DNA of 31,797 nucleotides from the NCBI GenBank assembly GCA_964345825.1, contig CAYFSI010000009.1, forward strand, positions 1 through 31,797, in the 5' to 3' direction. The position numbers were made by a program, and so were the translations under genes. Below the pieces are notes generated by a model that was not told the origin of the DNA, did not search any database, and worked only from the letters and a program-made list of their open reading frames with translations. Every line of letters begins with the position of its first letter. The stretch's first letter is position 1. This document shows, one piece after another, positions 7,503 through 14,160 of the stretch. The DNA is from JAAYDH01 sp964345825 (GTDB taxonomy: Bacteria > Bacillota_I > Bacilli_A > RFN20 > CAG-826).

Positions 7503-8172
7503 AGATTTATTAAGCAAACTAGATATTAAGCCACACGAAATTAATGTATATGAGTTAGCTTTCACCCATCCATCTTATAACGCGGATGCTAACACAGTTC
7601 ATTGTGACTATGAAAGATTGGAATACATGGGAGATGCTGTCCTGGATTTCGTGACAGCCGACTTGATATTTAAAAAAAATCCTCATATGGATGAAGGAAA
7701 GATGAGCAAGTTGCGTAGTTATTTGGTCAAGAGCCAAACCTTAGCTGACTATGCTCGTAAACTAGATTTGTCCGATTATATTCGAGCGGGACATTCTATT
7801 CCCGCCGATCAAATTAATAAGAGCAATAAGATTTTAGAAAATGTCTTTGAAGCCCTTGTCGGCGCAATCTATTTAGATAATGGAATGAAAACTGTTTATC
7901 GTTTCATTGCAAAAACCCTAAGCGCGGATTTAAAAACTTTGACTAATATCGATTTGACCGATGCCAAAACGATGCTGCAGGAACAAATGCAAGCTGAACA
8001 TCGCGACAGCGTTCATTATGAACTTATCAGCCAAAAAGGGCCCGCTCATGATCGCACTTTTACAGTAAATGTCTTATTTAATGACATCGTTTTAGCGACT
8101 GGTATGGGTAAAAGCAAAAAAGCCGCTGAAGAAGATGCGGCCCGCAATGCCTTAGAAAAGAGAAGTGTTTAA
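7489..8172 (+). CDS. rnc: Ribonuclease III
   Basis: RNase III cleaves double-stranded RNA in rRNA and mRNA maturation. The 227-aa protein has the full layout: the nuclease signature ERLEYMGDAVLDF at about 42-54 with E45 and D49, a helix ILENVFEALVGAIYLD at 115-130, and a C-terminal dsRNA-binding domain from about 155 ending KSKKAAEEDAARNAL. Oddity: the usual Mg2+-ligand aspartate before the last catalytic glutamate (E. coli D114; pattern D-x-x-E) is asparagine N118 here, with E121 kept. The start is ATG 7489 inside plsX, with ggaggg-like sequence upstream. The stop overlaps the ftsY start as TAATG. smc, normally next, is absent. Confidence 0.94.
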   Translation: MLEIKDLLSKLDIKPHEINVYELAFTHPSYNADANTVHCDYERLEYMGDAVLDFVTADLIFKKNPHMDEGKMSKLRSYLVKSQTLADYARKLDLSDYIRAGHSIPADQINKSNKILENVFEALVGAIYLDNGMKTVYRFIAKTLSADLKTLTNIDLTDAKTMLQEQMQAEHRDSVHYELISQKGPAHDRTFTVNVLFNDIVLATGMGKSKKAAEEDAARNALEKRSV

Positions 8173-9140
8173 TGGGACTGATTTCTTTTTTAAAAGAAAA
8201 ATTTGCCAAAAAGGACAAAAATGTCGATAAGTATTCGCACGCTATGGCAAAGTCTCGCCATAACTTTTCCAATCGCTTAGATTTACTCTCTCATCGTTAT
8301 AAGACAGTTAATCAAGATTATTTTGAGGAATTAGAACAAATACTAATTGAATCAGATGTTGGCGTTAATCTCGTCATCAAAATCATCGATGAAGTTTTGG
8401 AAAAAAGCCGTCATGAAAAGATTACTGATCCAAAAACCATAAATGAATTACTTGTTGACCGCATGTTTGTGGGCTATGCCAAAAAGGGTGATATTAAAAA
8501 TGAAATCGTTTTCGTTAGTGGTCAACCAACTGTTGCTTTAGTAGTCGGAGTAAATGGAGTCGGAAAGACAACCAGTATCGCCAAGTTAGCGTATCGCTAT
8601 ATTCAGCAAGGCAAAAAGGTCCTATTAGTGGCTGCTGATACATTTCGCGCAGGGGCAGTCGAACAATTGAACGTCTGGGCTAAACGTTTGGATTGTGAAA
8701 TTGTTACAGGCTCTGCTGAAGCCGATCCAGCTTCGGTGGCTTACGACGGAATGCAAAAAGCCAAAGAAATTCATGCTGATTTTGTCATCGTTGATACTGC
8801 CGGAAGATTGCAAACCAAGGCCAATTTAATGATGGAATTAGGCAAAATTAAACGAGTGATAAATAAAGAGATAGATGGAGCGCCTCAAGAAACCTTTTTG
8901 ATTATTGACGCGACAACTGGGCAAAACGGCGTGGTACAAGCCAAAGCCTTTGCTGAAGTAACTGATTTAACTGGTGTCATTGTCACAAAGATGGATGGAA
9001 CCAGCAAGGGCGGAATCATATTAGCGATTCGCGATGAATTTAATGTTCCGGTTCGGTTTATTGGGTTGGGCGAAAAAATGGATGATTTGGCGGAGTTTGA
9101 TCTCGACAAATATCTCTATGGATTATGTGTAGGTGAGTAG
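8172..9140 (+). CDS. ftsY: Signal recognition particle receptor FtsY
   Basis: FtsY is the membrane-associated GTPase that receives the SRP-ribosome complex. The 322-aa protein has a short basic N-terminus and no long acidic A domain, as in other Firmicutes. It then has the helical N domain and the G domain with GVNGVGKTTS (about 126-135), DTFRAGAVEQL, DTAGRLQ, TKMDGTSKGG and the closing GLGEKMDDLAEFD. Its ATG overlaps the rnc stop (TAATG) and it ends one base before the ylxM ATG, so rnc-ftsY-ylxM-ffh is a tightly coupled SRP cluster. Confidence 0.96.
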   Translation: MGLISFLKEKFAKKDKNVDKYSHAMAKSRHNFSNRLDLLSHRYKTVNQDYFEELEQILIESDVGVNLVIKIIDEVLEKSRHEKITDPKTINELLVDRMFVGYAKKGDIKNEIVFVSGQPTVALVVGVNGVGKTTSIAKLAYRYIQQGKKVLLVAADTFRAGAVEQLNVWAKRLDCEIVTGSAEADPASVAYDGMQKAKEIHADFVIVDTAGRLQTKANLMMELGKIKRVINKEIDGAPQETFLIIDATTGQNGVVQAKAFAEVTDLTGVIVTKMDGTSKGGIILAIRDEFNVPVRFIGLGEKMDDLAEFDLDKYLYGLCVGE

Positions 9141-9141
9141 T

Positions 9142-9468
9142 ATGGATAATTTAATTAAAACAGTCCGATATAACGAACTGCTAAGCCTTTACCAAGACCT
9201 CTTGACTAGGACTCAAAAAGAGATTTTGATTGATTATTTTGCTTATGATTTATCCTTGGGAGAAATCGCCACCAATCGCAACGTCTCCCGAGCGGCAATT
9301 GAAGACGCAATAAAAAAGGGACTTAAAAAATTGGAAGGTTTAGAAGAAAGCCTTCATCTTCTAGAGAAGAAGCAGAGCATATTAGAAAATATCGCACAAA
9401 TAAAACATCAGAAACCCAGTAACGAAATTTCATCGTTGGTGGAGAATATAGAAAGGATAATTAAATAA
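9142..9468 (+). CDS. ylxM: YlxM-like putative DNA-binding protein of the SRP operon
   Basis: This 108-aa protein has a sigma-factor-like helix-turn-helix at about 25-66 (TQKEILIDYFAYDLSLGEIA, then NVSRAAIEDAIKKGL) followed by a helical, probably coiled-coil tail. YlxM is encoded next to ffh in many Firmicutes and is implicated in SRP function. I use ATG 9142, which has aggtg seven bases upstream. A GTG three codons earlier (9133) is in frame but would overlap the ribosome site. The stop overlaps the ffh start as TAATG. Confidence 0.88.
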   Translation: MDNLIKTVRYNELLSLYQDLLTRTQKEILIDYFAYDLSLGEIATNRNVSRAAIEDAIKKGLKKLEGLEESLHLLEKKQSILENIAQIKHQKPSNEISSLVENIERIIK

Positions 9469-10820
9469 TGGCTTTTGAATCCTTAACCGATAAACTAACC
9501 GGTATATTTAAGAAGATACGGGGACAAGCTCGTTTAACTGAGAGCAATATGGAGGATATGCTAAAGCAAATCCGCATCGCTCTTTTAGAAGCGGATGTAA
9601 ATTACAAAGTTGTCAAAGAATTTACCTCAAACATAAAAGAAAAAGCCATTGGCCAAGATGTTCTTTTAAAACTAAACCCAGGCCAGATGCTCGTCAAGAT
9701 TGTTCATGATGAACTCATTGAATTATTGGGAAGCGAGAATAGCGAAATTAACTATCAAAATAATCGCCCCACAATCATTATGATGGTGGGTTTGCAAGGT
9801 TCAGGAAAAACAACAACCGCGGGAAAATTAGCTTACCTTTTAAAAAATAAGTTAAAAAAGAAAGTTCTTTTAGCCGCCGGAGATATCTATCGCCCTGCCG
9901 CTATTGATCAACTTGAACAATTAGCCAAAAAGGTTGGAGTTGATATTCTATCAAAGGGAACTAATGTTTCTCCTGTCAAAATTGCCATTGAGGCGAAGCA
10001 AAAAGCTTTTAATGAACACTATGACATTTTGATTATTGACACCGCTGGGCGCTTGCAAATTGATGAACAATTGATGAATGAACTTTCTGATATCAAACGG
10101 GAAATTAATCCTGATGAAATACTTCTTCTTGTCGACGCGATGGCTGGCCAAGATGCTGTCAACGTCGCTGATTCATTTAATCAAAAATTAGGATTAACAG
10201 GTGTCGTGATGAGTAAACTTGATAGTGATGCTCGTGGGGGTGCCGCTCTTTCCATTAAACATATGACTGGAGTCCCCATTAAGTTTAGTGGTGTAGGCGA
10301 AAAACTAACCGACCTTGATGCTTTTTATCCTGATCGGATGGCGGATCGCATTCTTGGCATGGGCGATGTCATGACTTTAGTTGAAAAAGTCGCTGAAGAG
10401 ATTGACGAAAAAGAAGCTCGCCGCGCTGCCAACAAAATGATGGCAGGAACGTTTGGTCTAGATGACATGCTCGCTCAACTTAAACAAGTGCAAAAACTTG
10501 GTTCTTTAGGTGGTCTTTTAAAATTGATCCCTGGTTTACCCAAGATAACTCCTGAACAACAAGCTCAAGGAGAAAAAGAAATGAAGAATTTCGAAGTAAT
10601 AATCAATTCCATGACAATTGAAGAAAGACAAAACCCATCAATTTTAAAATATACAAGAAAAATACGTATCGCTAATGGTTCCGGAAAGTCTGTCGCTGAT
10701 TTAAATCGCATGCTCAAGAAATTTGAGGCAATGAAAGAAACGATGAAAAAAATGGAATCATACCGCAAAAGCGGAAAAATGCCACCAGGTGGTCTGGGCG
10801 GCATGGGTTTTCCAATGTAA
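9468..10820 (+). CDS. ffh: Signal recognition particle protein Ffh
   Basis: Ffh binds 4.5S/6S SRP RNA and signal peptides and pairs with FtsY. At 450 aa it is the usual size. The N domain is followed by the G domain with GLQGSGKTTTAGKL near 107-120, DIYRPAAIDQL, DTAGRLQ, SKLDSDARGG and GVGEKLTDLDAF. The M domain from about 300 contains the flexible finger loop GSLGGLLKLIPGLP, the RNA-binding RIANGSGKSVADLN stretch and the glycine- and methionine-rich tail GGLGGMGFPM. It is translationally coupled to ylxM. It converges with trmD, with only 21 bases between their stop codons. Confidence 0.97.
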   Translation: MAFESLTDKLTGIFKKIRGQARLTESNMEDMLKQIRIALLEADVNYKVVKEFTSNIKEKAIGQDVLLKLNPGQMLVKIVHDELIELLGSENSEINYQNNRPTIIMMVGLQGSGKTTTAGKLAYLLKNKLKKKVLLAAGDIYRPAAIDQLEQLAKKVGVDILSKGTNVSPVKIAIEAKQKAFNEHYDILIIDTAGRLQIDEQLMNELSDIKREINPDEILLLVDAMAGQDAVNVADSFNQKLGLTGVVMSKLDSDARGGAALSIKHMTGVPIKFSGVGEKLTDLDAFYPDRMADRILGMGDVMTLVEKVAEEIDEKEARRAANKMMAGTFGLDDMLAQLKQVQKLGSLGGLLKLIPGLPKITPEQQAQGEKEMKNFEVIINSMTIEERQNPSILKYTRKIRIANGSGKSVADLNRMLKKFEAMKETMKKMESYRKSGKMPPGGLGGMGFPM

Positions 10821-10825
10821 TTGTG

Positions 10826-10850
10826 AATAGATTAACCTATTTTATTTTAT
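10826..10850 (+). terminator. Weak ffh terminator between converging genes
   Basis: AATAG (10826-10830) pairs with CTATT (10837-10841) over a 6-base loop, then a T-rich ttattttat that runs into the trmD stop. The stem is only 5 bp, so some antisense readthrough into trmD is expected. Confidence 0.35.
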
Positions 10851-11606
10851 AAACTTATGACCCTTTTCGATGGCATCTAACTCCCATTTAGGAGTTTCTT
10901 GTTCATCTAAAAGCTGTGTGTCTAATTTTGAAAGAGAAACATTCTTGAATAAATCAGGACGATATTTTTTGGTTAATATTAGACTTTGTTTTCTTCGCCA
11001 TTTGGCAATTGCTTGATGGTTTCCCGAATATAAAATATCTGGTATTTTAATCCCTTCGAAATCAAAGGGTTCCGTATATTGAGGATACTCTAACAAGTCA
11101 TTTTCGAATGATTCTTCAATGATAGATTCGCTGGCGATCACTCCATCTAATAATCTGATAACGGCATCACTTAATGCCATGGCTCCGATTTCGCCACCTG
11201 TTAAAATAAAATCGCCGATGGAAATTAACTCATCGACATACTGGTTAACTCTTTCATCAATGCCTTCATAATGACCACAAATAATAATTAAATCTTCTTT
11301 ATTTTGTGAAAAATAACGGACTTTTGATTGATTTAATGCTTTTCCACGAGGAGAAAGTAAAACAACATGGCTATTTGGTTTTTGAATTTTCTTAAGGCAA
11401 TCAATAATAGGCTGGCATTTCATAATCAGTCCAGCTCCACCTCCGACAGGGGCGCTGTCAACGCGGCCGTATTTGTCGTTTGTAAAGGTACGAATATCAA
11501 TTATTTTGAGTTCAACTGCCTCTTTAGCAATTGCTCTTTTAATAATTGAATTGGTTAAAAAACCATCAAACATTTGAGGAAACAAAGTAAGAATTGTAAT
11601 TCTCAT
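10842..11606 (-). CDS. trmD: tRNA (guanine-N1)-methyltransferase TrmD
   Basis: TrmD makes m1G37 in tRNAs reading CNN codons (Pro, Leu, Arg) and prevents +1 frameshifting. The 254-aa length is typical. SPOUT-knot motifs are present: GGGAGLIMK near 56-64, CGHYEGIDERV near 110-120 and the ISIGDFILTGGE stretch. Two positions are unusual. The E. coli catalytic D169 (in EDSF) is a glutamate here (EESF), with one residue less between it and the conserved arginine equivalent to R154 (VIRLL). The usual YTRP motif reads YTEP. The C-terminal LYSGNHQAIAKWRRKQSL is normal. The gene is last in the minus-strand operon and overlaps rimM by 4 bases. Confidence 0.95.
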   Translation of the reverse strand: MRITILTLFPQMFDGFLTNSIIKRAIAKEAVELKIIDIRTFTNDKYGRVDSAPVGGGAGLIMKCQPIIDCLKKIQKPNSHVVLLSPRGKALNQSKVRYFSQNKEDLIIICGHYEGIDERVNQYVDELISIGDFILTGGEIGAMALSDAVIRLLDGVIASESIIEESFENDLLEYPQYTEPFDFEGIKIPDILYSGNHQAIAKWRRKQSLILTKKYRPDLFKNVSLSKLDTQLLDEQETPKWELDAIEKGHKFIK

Positions 11607-12112
11607 AACATTCCCTCCATGACTTGAATATAAATCTTCTTTTTCAAAATATCTACTTTGGTAACAAATTCCTTTAGAAATGGAACGAAGAAATCTTTAT
11701 CGCCATTTCTTTTGACACGAAAAGTGATTGCAGATGGAAACTCTTCAACTTGGGAGACAACCCCCAAAATCTTTCCATTTTCATCAATGATTTGGCAACC
11801 TACTAAATCGTTAAAGAAATAGTGGCCTTCCTCTAAGTCTTTAATGTCTTTTTCAATTTTCAAAAGACATCCTCTTAACTCATCGGCCTTCTCTTTAGTG
11901 TCAATTCCTAAAACTTTTACTAAATCAAATTGTCCACTTGAACGATAAGAAGCGATGCTCAATTGAACCATCTCATTGGTTTTCGGATTAAACAAAAAAA
12001 CCTTCTTACCTTTTTGGTAACGTTTTTCGGGCTGGTTGGTTAAAGATTTTAACTTTAAAGTTCCATCAAGGGAGAAACTCCCAATAATAATGCCTAAATC
12101 TAAGTATTCCAT
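11603..12112 (-). CDS. rimM: 16S rRNA processing protein RimM
   Basis: RimM assists maturation of the 30S head domain and binds S19. The 169-aa protein matches the family, starting with the GIIIGSFSLDGTLKLKSLT beta-barrel segment. A hinge and PRC-barrel half follow, containing HYFFNDLVGCQIID and the end motif PFLKEFV. The start codon at 12110-12112 lacks a strong ribosome site and follows a hairpin that contains the khpA stop. Its stop overlaps trmD (ATGA-type overlap). The rimM-trmD pairing is standard in bacteria. Confidence 0.93.
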   Translation of the reverse strand: MEYLDLGIIIGSFSLDGTLKLKSLTNQPEKRYQKGKKVFLFNPKTNEMVQLSIASYRSSGQFDLVKVLGIDTKEKADELRGCLLKIEKDIKDLEEGHYFFNDLVGCQIIDENGKILGVVSQVEEFPSAITFRVKRNGDKDFFVPFLKEFVTKVDILKKKIYIQVMEGML

Positions 12113-12121
12113 AGATACTTC

Positions 12122-12146
12122 AAAAAAGAGGACTAGCCCTCTTTTT
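12122..12146 (-). terminator. Internal hairpin between khpA and rimM
   Basis: Read on the minus strand, AAAAAGAGG (12138-12146), loop GCTAGT with the khpA TAG stop, then CCTCTTTTTT (12122-12131). It is a 9-bp stem with a T run in both directions, so it looks like a bidirectional terminator. I see no promoter between it and rimM, so it may act as a partial attenuator. Confidence 0.55.
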
Positions 12147-12396
12147 CTTCGGTAAATGATTCAAATTTGATATGAACTCTTCTATTGTCTACTTTACCGG
12201 CAATAGAGATCACTTCGCGGATAGAATTAGCAATTGTTCCATGTCTGCCGATTAAACGAGCGATATCATTTTTTTCGGTAGCGATAATAATCGATAAATC
12301 TTTTCCATCTTCCGATTCACTTGTCTTAATAAAAATCAAATCAGGTTCTTCAACGATTGGATCAATAATCGCGTGAATAGCTTTTTCGTAATTCAT
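12133..12396 (-). CDS. khpA: KH-domain RNA-binding protein KhpA (YlqC)
   Basis: This 87-aa protein is a single KH domain with the RNA-binding GxxG loop as GRHG (about 48-51) within IGRHGTIANSIREVI. KhpA pairs with KhpB/EloR in Gram-positive bacteria to regulate RNAs linked to cell elongation and division. KhpB is not in the window. The gene sits between rpsP and rimM, its standard place. Its ATG overlaps the rpsP stop as TAATG, so translation is coupled. The ylqD gene that follows it in Bacillus is absent. Confidence 0.92.
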   Translation of the reverse strand: MNYEKAIHAIIDPIVEEPDLIFIKTSESEDGKDLSIIIATEKNDIARLIGRHGTIANSIREVISIAGKVDNRRVHIKFESFTEEKEG

Positions 12397-12680
12397 TATT
12401 TGACTTTCTTTCCGACTTTTTTGCTTTCTGCGTATTTCGCAATCAAGCCTTTGCTAGTGAGCATAGCCTTAACGGAATCAGATGGAGTTGCACCTTGAGA
12501 TAACCATTTAAGAGCCAATTCTTCATTAATCACAACATTTTCAATGCCTTTTGAAGGATCGAAAAAACCGATTTGCTCAATAATTCTTCCGTCTGCTGCG
12601 TAACGTGAATCAGCGGCTACGATACGGAAGAAGGGATCTTTGTGGCGACCAACTCTCGTTAATCTAATTTTAACTGCCAT
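12396..12680 (-). CDS. rpsP: 30S ribosomal protein S16
   Basis: A 94-aa S16 with the characteristic start MAVKIRLTRVGRHKDPFFRI, then the ADSRYAADGRIIEQIGFFDP stretch and WLSQGATPSDSVK. I chose the ATG at 12678-12680 because aaggagg lies 8 bases upstream. The ATG two codons earlier (12684-12686) is only about 2 bases from that site and adds MF, which is not seen in S16. It leads the minus-strand operon from a consensus promoter at 12708-12736. Confidence 0.96.
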   Translation of the reverse strand: MAVKIRLTRVGRHKDPFFRIVAADSRYAADGRIIEQIGFFDPSKGIENVVINEELALKWLSQGATPSDSVKAMLTSKGLIAKYAESKKVGKKVK

Positions 12681-12707
12681 AAACATTTCCTCCTTATGTT
12701 CGAAGGT

Positions 12708-12736
12708 ATCTTAAGTCTTGCTAATTGTTCTGTCAA
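12708..12736 (-). promoter_or_regulatory. rpsP operon promoter
   Basis: On the minus strand TTGACA (12731-12736), a 17-base spacer and TAAGAT (12708-12713). Predicted start near 12701, then aaggagg before the rpsP ATG. One of the strongest promoters in the window. Confidence 0.85.
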
Positions 12737-12786
12737 GTATTTTTGCTTTACATACATTATTTTCCTTATATAAATATAAAATTGTG

Positions 12787-12815
12787 TTGAAATAAAAGAT
12801 AGCGATTGTTAATAT
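12787..12815 (+). promoter_or_regulatory. rplS promoter
   Basis: TTGAAA (12787-12792), 17 bases, TAATAT (12810-12815). Predicted start near 12822, giving an untranslated leader of about 90 nt that holds the L19 leader candidate. It points away from the rpsP promoter about 50 bases upstream. Confidence 0.8.
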
Positions 12816-12822
12816 ATTTAAG

Positions 12823-12836
12823 CATGTTTTAACATG
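12823..12836 (+). repeat. Perfect palindrome at the 5' end of the rplS leader
   Basis: CATGTTTTAACATG is a perfect 14-base palindrome located at or just after the predicted transcription start. It could be a 5' stabilising hairpin or a protein-binding operator. The sequence alone does not decide. Confidence 0.45.
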
Positions 12837-12837
12837 A

Positions 12838-12911
12838 TACGGGTGCTCCGCTGTCGAAAACGAGAATGAACACCAAGAGAACATTTATGTTGTAGGAGGC
12901 GTTATTGAACT
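12838..12911 (+). ncRNA. Candidate L19 (rplS) ribosomal protein leader
   Basis: This stretch is richer in G and C than its flanks and has the layout of the Firmicutes L19 autoregulatory leader. GGTG (12842-12845) pairs with CACC (12871-12874), enclosing a TCG-AAAA-CGA hairpin (12854-12863). AACAT/ATGTT (12880-12891) forms a second hairpin directly before the AGGAGG ribosome site (12894-12899). The ribosome site is 12 bases from the ATG, longer than usual. Assignment rests on position and remembered consensus; a covariance-model match was not run. Confidence 0.6.
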
Positions 12912-13259
12912 ATGAACACAAATTTAGTCAATGAAATCACTGCTTCACAATTGAGACATGACTTACCTGAATTTTCTTCCGGAGACACCGTAAAAGTGTC
13001 AGTAAGAATTATTGAAGGTACCAAGTCACGTATTCAAAACTTCGAAGGTGTTGTTATCAGCCGTCGCGGTGGTGGAATTAGTGAAACGTTTACCGTTCGA
13101 AAGATGTCAAGTGGCATCGGTGTGGAAAGAAATTTCCCACTTCATTCTCCAGCCATTGCGGCCATTACAGTGGTTCGCAGAGGTAAAGTGAGAAGAAACA
13201 AAATCACTTACATTCGCAAACTTTCAGGTAAATCAGCTCGTATTAAAGAAATTCTCTAA
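12912..13259 (+). CDS. rplS: 50S ribosomal protein L19
   Basis: A 115-aa L19 of standard length with the family start NEITASQLRHDLPEFSSGDT, the RIQNFEGVVISRRGGG loop and the end RRNKITYIRKLSGKSARIKE. It sits at the 30S-50S interface. It is transcribed alone: it has its own promoter and leader and is followed by a strong terminator. In Bacillus it closes the ffh-rpsP-...-trmD-rplS run; here the preceding four genes face the other way. Confidence 0.97.
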   Translation: MNTNLVNEITASQLRHDLPEFSSGDTVKVSVRIIEGTKSRIQNFEGVVISRRGGGISETFTVRKMSSGIGVERNFPLHSPAIAAITVVRRGKVRRNKITYIRKLSGKSARIKEIL

Positions 13260-13272
13260 TTTCGAGCTAAAT

Positions 13273-13298
13273 AAGGATTCGAATCGAATCCTTTTTTA
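13273..13298 (+). terminator. rplS terminator
   Basis: AAGGATTCG (13273-13281), loop AAT, CGAATCCTT (13285-13293) followed by TTTT. Strong intrinsic terminator. The -35 of lepB starts one base after the T run. Confidence 0.85.
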
Positions 13299-13327
13299 TT
13301 GCTTACTCTTATTTGAACTCATATAAT
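13299..13327 (+). promoter_or_regulatory. lepB promoter, predicted leaderless
   Basis: TTGCTT (13299-13304), 17 bases, perfect TATAAT (13322-13327). The predicted start (13334-13335) coincides with ATG 13335. The earlier in-frame ATG (13326) overlaps the -10 itself and could not be on this transcript. Confidence 0.65.
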
Positions 13328-13334
13328 GAGAAAT

Positions 13335-14150
13335 ATGTTAAATAATGTTAAAAAGAAGAGATTAGGGGCCTTTCTTTGGTCGGTCGCGTATTTAGTTTTG
13401 GTGGTCATATTTGCTTGTAGCGCGACATTGATTTTTCATTCTACCTACTATTGGTCAATATTTGTTTCCGGCACCTCAATGAGTCCAACTCTCTATGGAG
13501 CGACGGATAAAGCACATTTTGGCATCATTGATACGACTTCTTGGGCGAAAAACAGCATTAAAAGATTTGATATTGTTACAACTTATTTTCCATGGGATGA
13601 AAGGGACTACTCTTCCGAAAGTCGCAGTAATAACGATTATTCTATCGCCGATGGTTCTGGCCCGGAATATAAAATTAAACGGGTCATTGCTCTTGGCGGA
13701 GAAACGATTTTCTACTTTACCGATGTTCTTGATCGTCAAGGTTTCCCTGAAGAGTTGAAAGATCACATCATTATTCTTGAAGCTAAGGATGAAAACAATG
13801 ACGGCCAAGATGATGGAACTGGTGCAATCATCGACATTTTTGGCGATACTGAAAAAAGCATTTCTTTTGATGGTAAAACATATTTTGTAAAAGAACTTCC
13901 TTTTAGGAGAAAAACTCCTTATGGTCGCGTTTCCATTGAACCAATCGCTGTTCCGGAAGGTCGTTATTTTGCTATTGGGGACAACTGGGCCACTAATGGT
14001 AGCACCGACTGTGGAACTCATGGAACCCCTTTATTCTACGATAACATTGTTGGAGTCTTAGTGGCGATTGAAGGCACTTGTACAATCGTTGGAGAAACCG
14101 GCGATAAGAAGTGCACTAATCGTCAATATTCATGGCCAGTCATATATTAA
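13335..14150 (+). CDS. lepB: Signal peptidase I
   Basis: The 271-aa membrane serine protease removes signal peptides at the outer membrane face. One N-terminal membrane helix (about 11-34) precedes SGTSMSPTL with the catalytic Ser48, and YKIKRV carries the catalytic Lys115. The C-terminal GDNWATNGSTD box is intact. About 65 residues separate Ser from Lys, with an acidic, serine-rich insertion (about 85-110), longer than in minimal Gram-positive SipS proteins. The start at ATG 13335 follows from the promoter position; ATG 13326 (three residues longer) is the alternative. Bacillus has no lepB at this spot, but Streptococcus-type clusters place it near rnhB. Only 10 bases separate it from rbgA. 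Confidence 0.92.
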   Translation: MLNNVKKKRLGAFLWSVAYLVLVVIFACSATLIFHSTYYWSIFVSGTSMSPTLYGATDKAHFGIIDTTSWAKNSIKRFDIVTTYFPWDERDYSSESRSNNDYSIADGSGPEYKIKRVIALGGETIFYFTDVLDRQGFPEELKDHIIILEAKDENNDGQDDGTGAIIDIFGDTEKSISFDGKTYFVKELPFRRKTPYGRVSIEPIAVPEGRYFAIGDNWATNGSTDCGTHGTPLFYDNIVGVLVAIEGTCTIVGETGDKKCTNRQYSWPVIY

Positions 14151-14160
14151 GGATTCGATT

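Noticed and set aside
13476..14021. 181-aa open frame on the minus strand
   Set aside because: It lies entirely inside lepB, whose active-site motifs are clear on the plus strand. Its translation has no recognisable domain and no ribosome site.
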